A stretch of 64,000 bases of DNA from Phyllobacteriaceae bacterium (GCA_016711085.1 JADJTR010000003.1:1-64000), one strand, 5' to 3'. Counted from the stretch's first letter, positions 17,450 through 29,480 are shown. Notes: a model not told the origin generated them from the sequence alone. Numbers and translations: made by a program.

Positions 17450-17965
17450 TCAGGGCGCGAGGCGCGCGCCGCCAAAACGGGCGACAACCGGGGTGACCTC
17501 GTGTCGGGCCTCGCGCTCCTGGATTGCGGCGCGCACCACGGTGAAGGCGGCATGAAGTTGGCGCATTTTTTCGACCGCATAGCGCCGGAATTCGAACGGG
17601 ACCTCATCGCCCGTCCAACGGTCGGGATGATACAAGTGGACGAGCCGCTTGAAGGCTTCCATCGCTTCTTCGCTCTTGGCGCCACGACGTACGCCAATGA
17701 CCTCGAACGCGTCGATTTCGTTTTCAACCGCGGGAAGCACCGGCGATCGCACCGGACCGACCGGTTCGATCGAGGCGATCTGGTGGCGGGCGATGAAACG
17801 CTGTTGGCCTTCCTTGGAGACATATTCGATGAAATCGCTTGTTCCGGCCAGAAGGGTCTCGATCCTGCCGCTGGCGCCGCAATTGATGGCGCCGATCAGC
17901 AGCGCCCCGTCGCTGAGCCGGATGGACGCGGAAACCGCCACGCCGTCGGTGCCGCGCCTGAACAT
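17450..17965 (-). CDS. J-domain (DnaJ-like) protein with N-terminal beta domain
   Basis: A 171-residue product. Residues 10-70 form the beta-rich domain shared with the adjacent 83-residue protein. From about residue 85 a J-like domain follows: IDAFEVIGVRRGAKSEEAME, then the diagnostic HPD at 113-115 in HLYHPDRW, then a helix with MRQLHAAFTVVR. J domains stimulate DnaK ATPase activity, so it is likely a co-chaperone, with the N-terminal unit as substrate or partner module (inference). It is divergent from the cupin gene. The gap to the smaller paralog is short, so the two are probably an operon from a partial tandem duplication. Confidence 0.7.
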   Translation of the reverse strand: MFRRGTDGVAVSASIRLSDGALLIGAINCGASGRIETLLAGTSDFIEYVSKEGQQRFIARHQIASIEPVGPVRSPVLPAVENEIDAFEVIGVRRGAKSEEAMEAFKRLVHLYHPDRWTGDEVPFEFRRYAVEKMRQLHAAFTVVRAAIQEREARHEVTPVVARFGGARLAP

Positions 17966-18090
17966 GCGAATTGGCCCCCGCCCACATGCGTCGGGTTTTA
18001 GCAGCGCTCTGGTTTAGCCCAGGTGAATGTTTAGAATGAAACAGGAATCGCTCAAATATTATCCGGATTGCACCGCAGGGGAGAAAAGAC

Positions 18091-18435
18091 ATGACGCCGC
18101 TTTTCCAGTCGATAGGGACAGACGAGGCCATGGCGGAAAACACCCGCCCGGATTCCGCCAAGGTGATCGCGGGCGATCCGGTCCACACCACCTGGAACAT
18201 CGAGGAGCGCGACGGGCTTTACTGCGGCGTCTGGCAATCGACGCCGGGCAAATGGCGCATTTCCTATGACGAATGGGAGTATTGCCGCATCCTGTCGGGT
18301 GTCTCGGTGATCGCCGAGGAGGGCGGCAAGGCGCGAACGGTCAAGGCCGGCGATGCATTCCTGCTCAGACCCGGATTCAAGGGAACATGGGAAGTCCTTG
18401 AAACCACACGCAAGGAATACGTGATCCGCTTGTGA
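18091..18435 (+). CDS. cupin-domain protein (DUF861/EutQ-like)
   Basis: A 114-residue single-domain cupin of the DUF861 type. The beta-barrel section reads YCGVWQSTPGKWRISYDEWE followed by the second motif KAGDAFLLRPGFKGTWEV. His residues expected for a classical metal site are largely absent, as is common in this subfamily, where Tyr, Glu and Trp line the pocket. RBS AGGGGAGAAAAGAC precedes the ATG. Probably a small-molecule-binding or ureidoglycolate-lyase-like protein, but the ligand is unknown. Its stop lies six bases from that of the convergent secreted-protein gene. Confidence 0.8.
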   Translation: MTPLFQSIGTDEAMAENTRPDSAKVIAGDPVHTTWNIEERDGLYCGVWQSTPGKWRISYDEWEYCRILSGVSVIAEEGGKARTVKAGDAFLLRPGFKGTWEVLETTRKEYVIRL

Positions 18436-18441
18436 GTCCGG

Positions 18442-19470
18442 CTAACGATAGGGCATTGCCTGGATGCAGGCTTCCGACGCTTCGTCGCTGGCGCGGATCG
18501 CCGAAGGGTCGCGTTCGGCCACGTCGTTTTCGGACAATTCGCCGGAGTAAAGCCCGGCGACCATGGCGAAGCCATCGGCGCTCATGCCGTTCAGCGCCAG
18601 ATGGCCGGCGGTGCATCCACAAAATCCGAGGGCGCGATCGGACGACGCAATCTTGCGATAGCCGGAGACCCATTCCTGCGCCCGGCAGGTATCGATGTAC
18701 GCTTCGACGTCCGGCGGGGCCGGCTTGCCGGTGAACATCGGCGATCCGTAGGGGTAGGGAGCTTCGGCCGCCCAGCCGCGTTGCGTCTTGCAGGCGTAGA
18801 GCGCTTCGTCGGTCAAGGCGACCAAGGTGTCGAACTCGCCGCGCTCGTCACGATCCTCCTCGCGGAATTCGCCGGTCAGTTCGCGGACATAAACGTCGAA
18901 CAGCGTCTGCGGCGCGGCGCGCAGCCGCCATTGATCGAGCAGACAGCCGCAGAACGCCGGAATTTCGGCGGCCGGCGTGTCGTTTTCTTCGAGGACGAAG
19001 CCGATCGTATCGCTTTTTTCGCAAGCCGGCGTGAAGGCGGTTGCGTCGAGGGCTGCCGGCGCGATTTCGGCCAATGGCCGATAGACGCCGTCAAGAAACG
19101 CCAGATCGCGCCCGCCGGCTTCCAGGATTGGCGATCCGTTGAAACGGGCCGGCGTTATGGCAATGTCGTCGAGACCCGTAACGCCGGCGAGCAGCCCGCC
19201 GGAAATGTCGGCCCAAGCGTCGGCGCCGAGGCGCAAGATGCGCGCGCCGCCGTCGCCGAAGGCGATGAACTCCGGGAAACCGTCATTGTCGAGATCGGCG
19301 GTGGAAAGTGCTGTCGGCACCGGCAATCCCATGGTCGCGGCGATACGGCCGGCCACGGCGAATTCCGGCGATCCGGCTTCGGCGGCCACGATTTCCGAAA
19401 CGCCCTCGGACCGGGCCGCGGCGGGCGTGAGGACGACCATCGCCGCCAGAATAATCCTTCCCGCCCGCAT
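18442..19470 (-). CDS. secreted FG-GAP-like protein, paralog A
   Basis: A 342-residue product with a clear signal peptide (MRAGRIILAAMVVLTPAAAR, cleaved after the Ala-rich end). A DLDNDGFPEFIAFGDGGAR stretch near residue 65 resembles the Ca-binding loop of FG-GAP/VCBS repeats, and a second similar strand pattern follows. The C-terminal half contains two C-x-C motifs (FCGCLLDQW and FCGCTAGHL) with spaced extra Cys, suggesting disulfides. It is clearly homologous to the gene at 20506-21520 along its whole length. I recognise no characterised family. Probably periplasmic. Confidence 0.7.
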   Translation of the reverse strand: MRAGRIILAAMVVLTPAAARSEGVSEIVAAEAGSPEFAVAGRIAATMGLPVPTALSTADLDNDGFPEFIAFGDGGARILRLGADAWADISGGLLAGVTGLDDIAITPARFNGSPILEAGGRDLAFLDGVYRPLAEIAPAALDATAFTPACEKSDTIGFVLEENDTPAAEIPAFCGCLLDQWRLRAAPQTLFDVYVRELTGEFREEDRDERGEFDTLVALTDEALYACKTQRGWAAEAPYPYGSPMFTGKPAPPDVEAYIDTCRAQEWVSGYRKIASSDRALGFCGCTAGHLALNGMSADGFAMVAGLYSGELSENDVAERDPSAIRASDEASEACIQAMPYR

Positions 19471-20184
19471 TGCGCCGCCCCGCCAAGCATCCCGCATCAA
19501 TGATAGGGTCTGCGCGCCGGACCGGCAAGCGACGCGCGGCAAGCCGACGCGGCGGCGAAAGGCGAAACACGGTCGACTTATCCCCTTTATCCACTGTTTC
19601 CAGAGGGGGGCTCGCCTTGCCCCGATAGGCGGCGCGGGCTTATTCTTACGTCATCTCAGGAGCCCAAACGCCTCGTCTGGACAACGAGGGTCTGATTGGA
19701 GGCGCCACCTGGGTACCGCGCCGGGAAGCGTGGAAGGACGGGGTAAAACCCGGAATTTCGCAGGGAACGGTCGTCCAGCGGATTTGCCGGAAGCGTTCGC
19801 GAGCGCGGATGGCAAGAAACCGATGCTGCCATGAAGGGCCGGTTGTCCTTCGATGGCGCGCCTCGAAAGGTCGAAAGATCGTTCGGGCAAACCGGTCGGG
19901 CGAAGGCTGAAGGGTCGTTGCGAAGATGGGCGAGTTTGGAGCGGCTTTCGAGTAGCTCCGGGCAAAACCGGTCGAGTGAAGGGTCTGAAGCGTACGCAGG
20001 ATCGGAACCGTACGGCGACGGAATGGCGAAGCGGGAAACCGCTGACGCGATCCGGGTCTGCACAGGGAGGCGTTGGGAGAAATCCCGACGCTTTCCGTGT
20101 TTTGATCGCAGGCTTCCGACGGGCGGGCTGCCCCGATACGAAAAAGCCGACGACGATCGGTGCGACGAACGCCAATCGGCCGGA
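19471..20184. other. gene-poor stretch with imperfect direct repeats
   Basis: About 700 bases between paralog A and the DUF3563 gene. Open frames on both strands give low-complexity Pro/Arg/Ser products unlike the neighbours, so I call no gene. Two copies of a roughly 35-base imperfect direct repeat start with GGGCAAACCGGTCG near 19886 and GGGCAAAACCGGTCG near 19969, each followed by GAAGGGTC-like sequence. A structured RNA is possible. No tRNA, RNase P or tmRNA signature was found. Confidence 0.4.
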
Positions 20185-20331
20185 TCAACAGCCGCGGAAG
20201 CGCCCTTGGTCGACCTCGCGCTCGCGCCGCTCCAGATCGTAAATCGAGACCGCTTCGTTGAGATAGGCCATTTCGCGTTCCCGCCTGGTCAACTGTCGGG
20301 GGAACAGGCGGGCAAAGAGGTTCGTTTTCAT
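20185..20331 (-). CDS. DUF3563-family small protein
   Basis: A 48-residue product beginning MKTNLFARLFPRQLTRRERE. The following AYLNEAVSIYDLERREREVD is the DUF3563 signature: Ala-Tyr-Leu-x-Glu-Ala, then a D-L-E-R-R helix. Such proteins of about 50 residues are common in Hyphomicrobiales and Burkholderiales and have no established function; several resemble the YjiS-like C-terminal helix. The start is preceded by CGGAGCGTCGGTG. It is too short for most open-frame scans but is well supported by the family match. It sits on the same strand as, and between, the two secreted paralogs. Confidence 0.7.
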   Translation of the reverse strand: MKTNLFARLFPRQLTRREREMAYLNEAVSIYDLERREREVDQGRFRGC

Positions 20332-20505
20332 CACCGACGCTCCGATTGCCTCCCGGACTGAATATGGTGCAGTGCAGCATCAAGGGGAAGTGCGGCGCGC
20401 GCAGCGCTGCCATGCGTCAGGCGCAGGCCGAAAATCGGCGCGTCAGGCCCTGCGACGTCTCCGGTGTGGCGCGCCGGAAACTGTTGTCGATACCCACGAT
20501 TGGTC

Positions 20506-21520
20506 TTATTTCACCGGCAGGCGCTTGAAGCATTCGGCCGCCGCCGCGTCGCTTTTTTCGACCGCAAGGGGGTCGGCTTCGGCGACTTCCTCCTGCGACA
20601 TGTCTCCGGAGTAGAGCGCCGTCGCCAAATCGAACACGCCGGAATGGAGCCCATCGACCGACATCTGCGCCGCCATGCAGGCGCACAGGCCAAGGGCGCG
20701 ATCAGCCGTTCCGACCTTGCGGTTGGCGATGACGAAATCCTGCGCCGCGCAGGTTTCGATAAACGGGCCTGCGCCGACGGGCATGAGCGAGCCGTCGAAG
20801 GGTGTGGTCGACGGCTGCGTCACGCCATCGTCGCGGCCGAAACGCTGATCGCAGGATTGTTGCGCCTCGCCGATCAGGAGGTCGAAGCGGTCATATTCCG
20901 CTTCGCCGAGATCGAGCTTCGAGCGATCGACAATGGCTTGCGTCCAGGCGTCGAACAACGCCTGATCGGCGTCGCGCGCGCCCCATTCCTCGACGAGGCA
21001 GGCGCAATAGTCCGGACCGTCGGCCGGCGGCGTCTCGCCTTCCTCGGCGCCGCCAAGGCCCGGACTGGCGAGGCAGGCCGGCGAAAACCGCGATGCATCG
21101 AGCGCCGCCGCCGCCATTTCGCCGCGCCGGACAAAAACGCCATCCCTGAACGCGCGCAATTCGCCACTGGCGCGAAAGATCTGGAAACCGTTGAACCATT
21201 CATCGCGCAATGTGATGTCGGTCGGAAGGCCCACACCATCAAGCGAACCGCCGGAGATATCGGTCCACTTCTCCTTGCCGAGGCGCAACAATTTCGCTTC
21301 GCCGCCGGAAAAGACGAAAAACTCGGGGAAACCGTCCTGGTCGAGATCGGTAGAGCCAACCTTGACGGCGGCGGAGGCTGCGCCGGTCAGAATCATGGCG
21401 ACGTGGTGGTCGACGGTCGCGGTAAGCGACGTATCGAGACGCCACGGGTCCTCGGTCTCCGCCCCGCGATGGCGCGGTGGCCAGAACCAGAAAAACCATG
21501 GCAATCGCGCCGCGTATCAT
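20506..21520 (-). CDS. secreted FG-GAP-like protein, paralog B (apparent frameshift in signal peptide)
   Basis: A repaired product of about 337 residues. The start MIRGAIAMVFLVLATAPSRG is a signal peptide in one frame; the mature part begins AETEDPW in the next, so the frame breaks near 21460 in a G/C run (one base added or two lost). The body matches paralog A throughout: DLDQDGFPEFFVF near the start, YCACLVEEWG and LCACMAAQM for the two C-x-C motifs, and the LYSGDMSQEEVAEADPLAV end. Its ATG overlaps the P450 stop (ATGA), so it is translated coupled to the P450. Function unknown, probably periplasmic. Confidence 0.68.
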
Positions 21521-22758
21521 GTCGCAACCTTCACAGTTTCGAGTCCATGGAAATGGAAGCTGTCGAGATAATGCGGCGTTTCGGCCAGGCGCAGTCCGGG
21601 CAATCGGTCGAACAGTACTTTCAATCCCGTCTGTATTTCGACACGGGCGAGCGGCGCGCCGATGCAGAAATGAATGCCGGCGCCGAAGGTGACGTTTTTC
21701 TGGTCGGCGCGTCCGGGGCGGAATGCGTCGGGTCCTTCGAAGGCGGAAGGATCGCGGTTGGCCATGCCGAGGAGAAGGCCGATCGATTGTCCCGGCTTGA
21801 CGGTCACGCCCGGCGCGGCGTCGAATTCCTCGTAAACGTAGCGCGTGAACATGTGCAGCGGCGCGTCGAAGCGCAGGCATTCTTCGATCGTCGCTTCCGT
21901 CGCCTCCGGCGTGGCGAAGTATCGGCGCGGGTCGCCGCCCTGGTCGAGAATGGTCTTCACCGCGTTGCCGGTCTGGTGGACCGTCGCCTCGTGTCCGGCG
22001 TTGAGCAGCAGGACGGTCGTCGAAACCAGTTCGTCATCGGTGAGTTTTTCGCCATGGTCGCGCGCCGCGATCAGCAGCGACAGCAGGTCATCGCCGGGAT
22101 TGCGGCGTCGCTCGGCGACATGGCCGATGACGAAGGCGGCAAAATCGGCCGACGCCGCGTTCGCCCGCTCCTCGGTCGCCCGGTCGGCGCGCCGCGTGTA
22201 CATCTCGACCATGGCGTGGCTCCAGTCGAGCAATTGCGGGCCGGCGGAAACCGGCACGCCGAGCATTTCGCAGATCACCGTCAACGGGATCGGCGTGGCG
22301 AAAGCCGCAATCAGATCGACGGATCCGCCGGCGGGGAAGGCGTCGATGAGGTCGTTGGCCAAGGCCTCGATGCGCGGTTTCAGCTTTTCGACCTGGCGCG
22401 AGACGAAAGCGCGGGTGAGAAGGGCGCGCAGCCGCGTATGCGCCGGGGCCTCGCGTTCGAGGGTCGAGCCGGCCTCGACGCGGTCGAAATCCGCCAGATG
22501 ATCGCGGCCGGGCGGCGGATTGAGCGGCGCACCCCAGCGATTTTCGCGACCCAGACGCTTGTCGCGCAGCAGACGGTTGACGCCGTCATGGCCGCCGAAG
22601 CACCAGAGATTGTAGTTTTCCCAGAAGAACACGCCGCCGTGGCGATGAAGCTCGCCATAGGCGGCCCAGGGATTGTCGTAAAAGGCCGGATCGCGCGGAT
22701 CGAGCCGCAAACGGCGTTTGTCGGGATCGAAGGCGAAAGAGTCGGGCAGGGCGTTCAT
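21517..22758 (-). CDS. cytochrome P450
   Basis: A soluble bacterial P450 of 413 residues. It has the I-helix oxygen-activation motif AGHEAT (254-259; His-Glu in place of the more common Glu/Asp-Thr pair order), the K-helix E-x-x-R (E293-R296, EECLR) and the heme loop FGAGIHFCIGAPLAR with ligand Cys365. Close relatives in proteobacteria hydroxylate small hydrophobic acids or terpenoids, but the substrate is not readable here. No ferredoxin or reductase gene is adjacent. Its stop overlaps the start of secreted paralog B (ATGA), an odd partner for a cytosolic P450. The start at 22758 gives the usual length, although no clear RBS is visible. Confidence 0.9.
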   Translation of the reverse strand: MNALPDSFAFDPDKRRLRLDPRDPAFYDNPWAAYGELHRHGGVFFWENYNLWCFGGHDGVNRLLRDKRLGRENRWGAPLNPPPGRDHLADFDRVEAGSTLEREAPAHTRLRALLTRAFVSRQVEKLKPRIEALANDLIDAFPAGGSVDLIAAFATPIPLTVICEMLGVPVSAGPQLLDWSHAMVEMYTRRADRATEERANAASADFAAFVIGHVAERRRNPGDDLLSLLIAARDHGEKLTDDELVSTTVLLLNAGHEATVHQTGNAVKTILDQGGDPRRYFATPEATEATIEECLRFDAPLHMFTRYVYEEFDAAPGVTVKPGQSIGLLLGMANRDPSAFEGPDAFRPGRADQKNVTFGAGIHFCIGAPLARVEIQTGLKVLFDRLPGLRLAETPHYLDSFHFHGLETVKVAT

Positions 22759-22812
22759 GCGCGAAGCATTGCCCGCGCGCGGCGGCGCGGGCAAGAGCGA
22801 TTGAAGCGGCGG

Positions 22813-23076
22813 TCAGGTGCCCGGATTGACCGGAATGATTTGCAACGTCGCCGGATCGTACCAGACCCTGGTTTTGACGCCGTCCCTTGTGGCGCGCACC
22901 TGATAGCGGCCGCAATCCTCGACGATGCGGATATCGCGGTAGCCGGTGTGCGAGGCCTTGATCAGCAGGGCGATCCTGGTCTTGCGGTTCATCGCCTCCG
23001 GTTTCGGGCATTTTTCGGCGGCGAGAGCCGGGGCGGCGAAGGCGACGGTCAAGGCGAGGGCGAGAAAAGTCTTCAT
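22813..23076 (-). CDS. small secreted PepSY-like protein
   Basis: An 87-residue product with a signal peptide (MKTFLALALTVAFAAPALAA) and a mature part of about 65 residues. The mature part contains GYRDIRIVEDCGRYQVRATR and WYDPATLQI, a strand pattern like a single PepSY domain ending in a D-P-x-T turn. PepSY domains often inhibit proteases or bind small ligands; that role is inference here. Two Cys (in EKCPKP and EDCGRY) could form a disulfide. RBS GCAGGAGCTGCAC precedes the ATG. It lies 54 bases upstream of the P450 gene on the same strand. Confidence 0.7.
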   Translation of the reverse strand: MKTFLALALTVAFAAPALAAEKCPKPEAMNRKTRIALLIKASHTGYRDIRIVEDCGRYQVRATRDGVKTRVWYDPATLQIIPVNPGT

Positions 23077-23338
23077 GTGCAGCTCCTGCGTCTCTTTCCC
23101 CGTCCGCCAGTGGACACTGCCGAGCGGCCGGATTCCGGCAAAGCCGGGCTCGACCAATGCGGCGGATACTTCGGGCCGGAGGCCAATCATCGGCCGCCAT
23201 CCGCCCGGCGCGGCCCGGACCTCGGTCCGAACGACGCGCGGGCGATGGCGTTGAATGCCGTGATAAAGCGGCAGCGGTGACGAGCCGCTGACATTTGCTG
23301 TCAGCGGCTTGTCATTTTAAAGGAGAGATCGGCAGCGT

Positions 23339-23929
23339 TCAGCGCTTGCAGGCGTTGCGCAGCTTGATCTTGCGCCAGGACGACCCGCCGGCATCGACAA
23401 GGACGCGTTTCTTCACGATGCCGTATTCGGCCGGCGTGACGACTCGCTCATGGCGCTCCGGTTCAATGACGACCGTTTCGGCGATTTTTTCGTGGCGGGC
23501 CGGTACCGTGACCTGGGTTACGCGCTCGGGCTTGACGACGATTGTCTCGGCCACGGTTTTCCACACGGCGGGATGCTCCACCTTGCAGAGCACGCGCTTG
23601 CCGTCGATGTGCTTCGTGGTCCAGACATGGCCGGCCGGCTGCACCTTGACCTTGCGGTGAACCACCTTGACCACGGCGGGCGTGACGCGCTCGATGGTGC
23701 GCGCCGGCTCGACCTCGACAATGCGATAGCGCACGCCATGGACCGCCGGGCGGACCACCGTGTAGCTTTCCGCCGGCTTGACCTGAACGGTTTCCTCGAC
23801 GGTGCGGTATGTGGCCGGATGCACGACTTCCTCATAGCAGGCTACCGCCTTGCCGCCGGCCCCGGCCGAACCGGTCGCCGCCAGAAGGCTCGCCGTCGCC
23901 AGCGCGAAGCCCACGAATTTCAACGCCAT
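23339..23929 (-). CDS. secreted repeat protein with Pro-Ala/Val-rich repeats
   Basis: A 196-residue product. A signal peptide (MALKFVGFALATASLLAATG) is followed by at least five copies of a unit of about 30 residues, of the form x-PA-x-Y/H-x-x-V-x-E-x-V-x-VKP, for example HPATYRTVEETVQVKP, RPAVHGVRYRIVEVEP, HPAVWKTVAETIVVKP and VPARHEKIAETVVIEP. Such repeats are seen in cell-envelope proteins of Hyphomicrobiales and look strand-forming. The basic C-terminus ends in RNACKR. Function unknown. The start is chosen at the signal peptide; an earlier in-frame Met adds only a charged stretch. Confidence 0.65.
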   Translation of the reverse strand: MALKFVGFALATASLLAATGSAGAGGKAVACYEEVVHPATYRTVEETVQVKPAESYTVVRPAVHGVRYRIVEVEPARTIERVTPAVVKVVHRKVKVQPAGHVWTTKHIDGKRVLCKVEHPAVWKTVAETIVVKPERVTQVTVPARHEKIAETVVIEPERHERVVTPAEYGIVKKRVLVDAGGSSWRKIKLRNACKR

Positions 23930-24040
23930 TTCACTCTCCCTCGGTACGCTGACGCCACTTTGCCGCGCATGCGGGCGGCGCGCCACCCGTTTCTTCAGTA
24001 AACCTTAACGGGCGCGATCCGAGAAGGAATGCCGGCGCAC

Positions 24041-24072
24041 CTTGCGGCGCGGATGCAGGAACACTTATCTAA
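24041..24072 (+). promoter_or_regulatory. putative RpoH (sigma-32) promoter of clpP
   Basis: CTTGCG at 24041-24046 is followed after 17 bases by CTTATCTAA at 24064-24072. This fits the alphaproteobacterial heat-shock pattern of CTTG-type -35 and C-Y-TAT-type -10 with 17-18 bases between, and it lies about 50 bases upstream of the clpP start, as expected for a heat-shock gene. Confidence 0.55.
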
Positions 24073-24123
24073 CGCATAACGGGCCGCGTGATTCCCGCTG
24101 CCGACACCGGGGAAAGACAGACG

Positions 24124-24756
24124 ATGAAACATCCCGTCGAAACCGCCATGAACCTCGTGCCGATGGTGGTCGAGCAGACCAATCGCGGCGAGCGCGCCTA
24201 CGACATCTTCTCGCGCCTGCTGAAAGAGCGCATCATCTTCATCACCGGCCCCATCGAGGACGGCATGGCGACGCTGGTCTGCGCCCAGCTCCTGTTCCTG
24301 GAAGCCGAGAACCCCAAGAAGGAAATCTCGCTCTACATCAATTCGCCCGGCGGCATCGTCACCTCGGGTCTCGCCATCTACGACACAATGCAGTTCATCA
24401 AGCCGGCCGTGTCGACGCTCTGTGTCGGCCAGGCGGCCTCGATGGGTTCGCTGCTGCTCACCGCCGGGCACAAGGACATGCGCTTCGCCACGCCGAACGC
24501 CCGCATCATGGTGCACCAGCCTTCCGGCGGCTTCCAGGGCCAGGCCTCCGACATCGAGCGCCACGCCCAGGACATCATCAAATTGAAGCGCCGCTTGAAC
24601 GAAATCTACGTGACGCACACCGGCCGCGACTACGAAACGATCGAGCGCACGCTCGACCGCGACCATTTCATGACCGCCGACGAATCGAAGGAATACGGCC
24701 TCATCGACAAGGTGATTTCGTCGCGCGAATCGCTGGAAGGCCCGGCAAAAGCGTAA
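24124..24756 (+). CDS. clpP: ATP-dependent Clp protease proteolytic subunit
   Basis: The serine peptidase of the ClpXP/ClpAP machines. It forms a double heptamer and degrades unfolded substrates delivered by the ATPases. The 210-residue length is normal for alphaproteobacteria. The catalytic triad is visible: Ser106 in GQAASMG, His131 in MVHQPSGG and Asp180 in the LDRDHFM segment. The start MKHPVETAMNLVP fits the family; the in-frame codon 12 positions upstream is less likely. clpX follows after 272 bases, so it may have its own promoter. In this lineage ClpXP degrades CtrA. Confidence 0.97.
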   Translation: MKHPVETAMNLVPMVVEQTNRGERAYDIFSRLLKERIIFITGPIEDGMATLVCAQLLFLEAENPKKEISLYINSPGGIVTSGLAIYDTMQFIKPAVSTLCVGQAASMGSLLLTAGHKDMRFATPNARIMVHQPSGGFQGQASDIERHAQDIIKLKRRLNEIYVTHTGRDYETIERTLDRDHFMTADESKEYGLIDKVISSRESLEGPAKA

Positions 24757-25028
24757 TCGATCGGTCCGCGGGCGAATTTTCGGCTGCCGGCCGGCATGGC
24801 GCAAATTTGTTCGCCGGCGTTCTCGGGGCGACGGCCATCGTTAAGCCTATGTTGAGTTTCATGGGCTTAGCCTGTCGTGATCGGATTGCATGGCCTTGAC
24901 GGCGTGCAGCGCGATCCGGCAACGGATTGGTCATTGAGCCGGTTTTCGTTGGCAAGGCGGGCCGAGTGCATTAAGAATTCCGGAAAAGCGGGGTATTTCC
25001 GCCACCGGCGCAGTCGAGGGACTTGGGC

Positions 25029-26303
<1,275 letters not shown>

Positions 26304-26326
26304 TTTTCCGTCGCCATCGTCGAACG

Positions 26327-26350
26327 ACGGCGCCCTCGGGCGCCGTTTTC
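26327..26350 (+). terminator. intrinsic terminator after clpX
   Basis: ACGGCGCCC and GGGCGCCGT form a nine-pair stem closed by a two-base loop (or seven pairs with a CTCG loop), followed by TTTTC. It lies 24 bases after the clpX stop and separates clpX from lon. Confidence 0.75.
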
Positions 26351-26526
26351 GTTCGGCGCCGGAGCGCCTCCGCAAACGCCTTGCCGGCTCTCCACTTTCC
26401 GCCTTAGGGGCCGTTCCCTTGTCCGGCGTGTCGGCGATGCGATCAGCATCGGTATGCGGAAGGGAGCGGAGCCGCTACAATGACAAGAATCGCGGGCCGT
26501 GTTCGGCCGCGACAGAAAGGCGAGCC

Positions 26527-28943
<2,417 letters not shown>

Positions 28944-28961
28944 TCTTTCAGCGGAACGATG

Positions 28962-28991
28962 AAAAGCCGGGCCTTTGCGCCCGGCTTTTTT
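28962..28991 (+). terminator. intrinsic terminator after lon
   Basis: GCCGGGC and GCCCGGC form a seven-pair stem with a six-base loop, extended by AA/TT pairs and followed by six T. It lies about 20 bases after the lon stop, so the HU gene downstream has its own promoter. Confidence 0.9.
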
Positions 28992-29126
28992 CATGTTCTG
29001 ACGAAATAAGCCGGATTTTAGCGGAAAGCGCTGGATTTCCGGCGATTGGCGCTGGTTTTTACCATGGATTGCAGACAGGATTTGCCACCCCCGAATCACA
29101 TGCCCGCAACGAAAGGAAGGATTTCC

Positions 29127-29399
29127 ATGAACAAGGCTGAACTCGTTTCCGCCGTCGCCGATGCGGCGAAGTTGTCGAAGACCGACGCCGGCGCAGCCGT
29201 CGACGCCGTGTTCGACGTCATCACCCGCGAACTGAAAAAGGGCGGCGATGTCCGTCTCGTCGGTTTCGGCAATTTCTCGGTGACCAAGCGCGCGGCCACC
29301 ACCGGCCGCAATCCGGCCACGGGCGCGGAAGTGAAAATCCCGGCGCGCACGGCGCCGAAATTCTCGGCCGGCAAGGGCCTCAAGGATGCGGTGAACTGA
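29127..29399 (+). CDS. hup: HU family DNA-binding protein
   Basis: A 90-residue histone-like protein that bends DNA and compacts the nucleoid. It shows the HU signature: MNKAELVSAVADAAKLSKTD (dimerising helices), VRLVGFGNFSVTKRAA, and the arm tip GRNPATGAEVKIPA, ending in the basic KFSAGKGLKDAVN. RBS AAGGAAGG lies seven bases upstream. The position right after lon is the usual one in alphaproteobacteria. Confidence 0.96.
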   Translation: MNKAELVSAVADAAKLSKTDAGAAVDAVFDVITRELKKGGDVRLVGFGNFSVTKRAATTGRNPATGAEVKIPARTAPKFSAGKGLKDAVN

Positions 29400-29421
29400 A
29401 TTCACTGCGCATTTGGAACGC

Positions 29422-29454
29422 AAAACCCCGGCCTCGCGGCCGGGGTTTTCTTTT
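29422..29454. terminator. bidirectional terminator between hup and kup
   Basis: AAAACCCCGGCC and GGCCGGGGTTTT form a twelve-pair stem with a TCGC loop. T-rich sequence follows on the plus strand, and four T follow on the minus strand, so it can serve both hup and the convergent kup. Confidence 0.9.
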
Positions 29455-29480
29455 GCGGCGCCATCGTTGCGGGCCATGCT

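Noticed and set aside
19646..20413. Open frames on both strands in the gap beside the DUF3563 gene
   Set aside because: Products are Pro/Arg/Ser-rich with no hydrophobic pattern or domain; frames overlap the DUF3563 gene, which has a real family match.
24841..24855. CtrA-binding site (TTAA-N7-TTGA) upstream of clpX
   Set aside because: One half-site is imperfect and it occurs about 170 bases upstream; a single near-match of this length is expected by chance in 64 kb.
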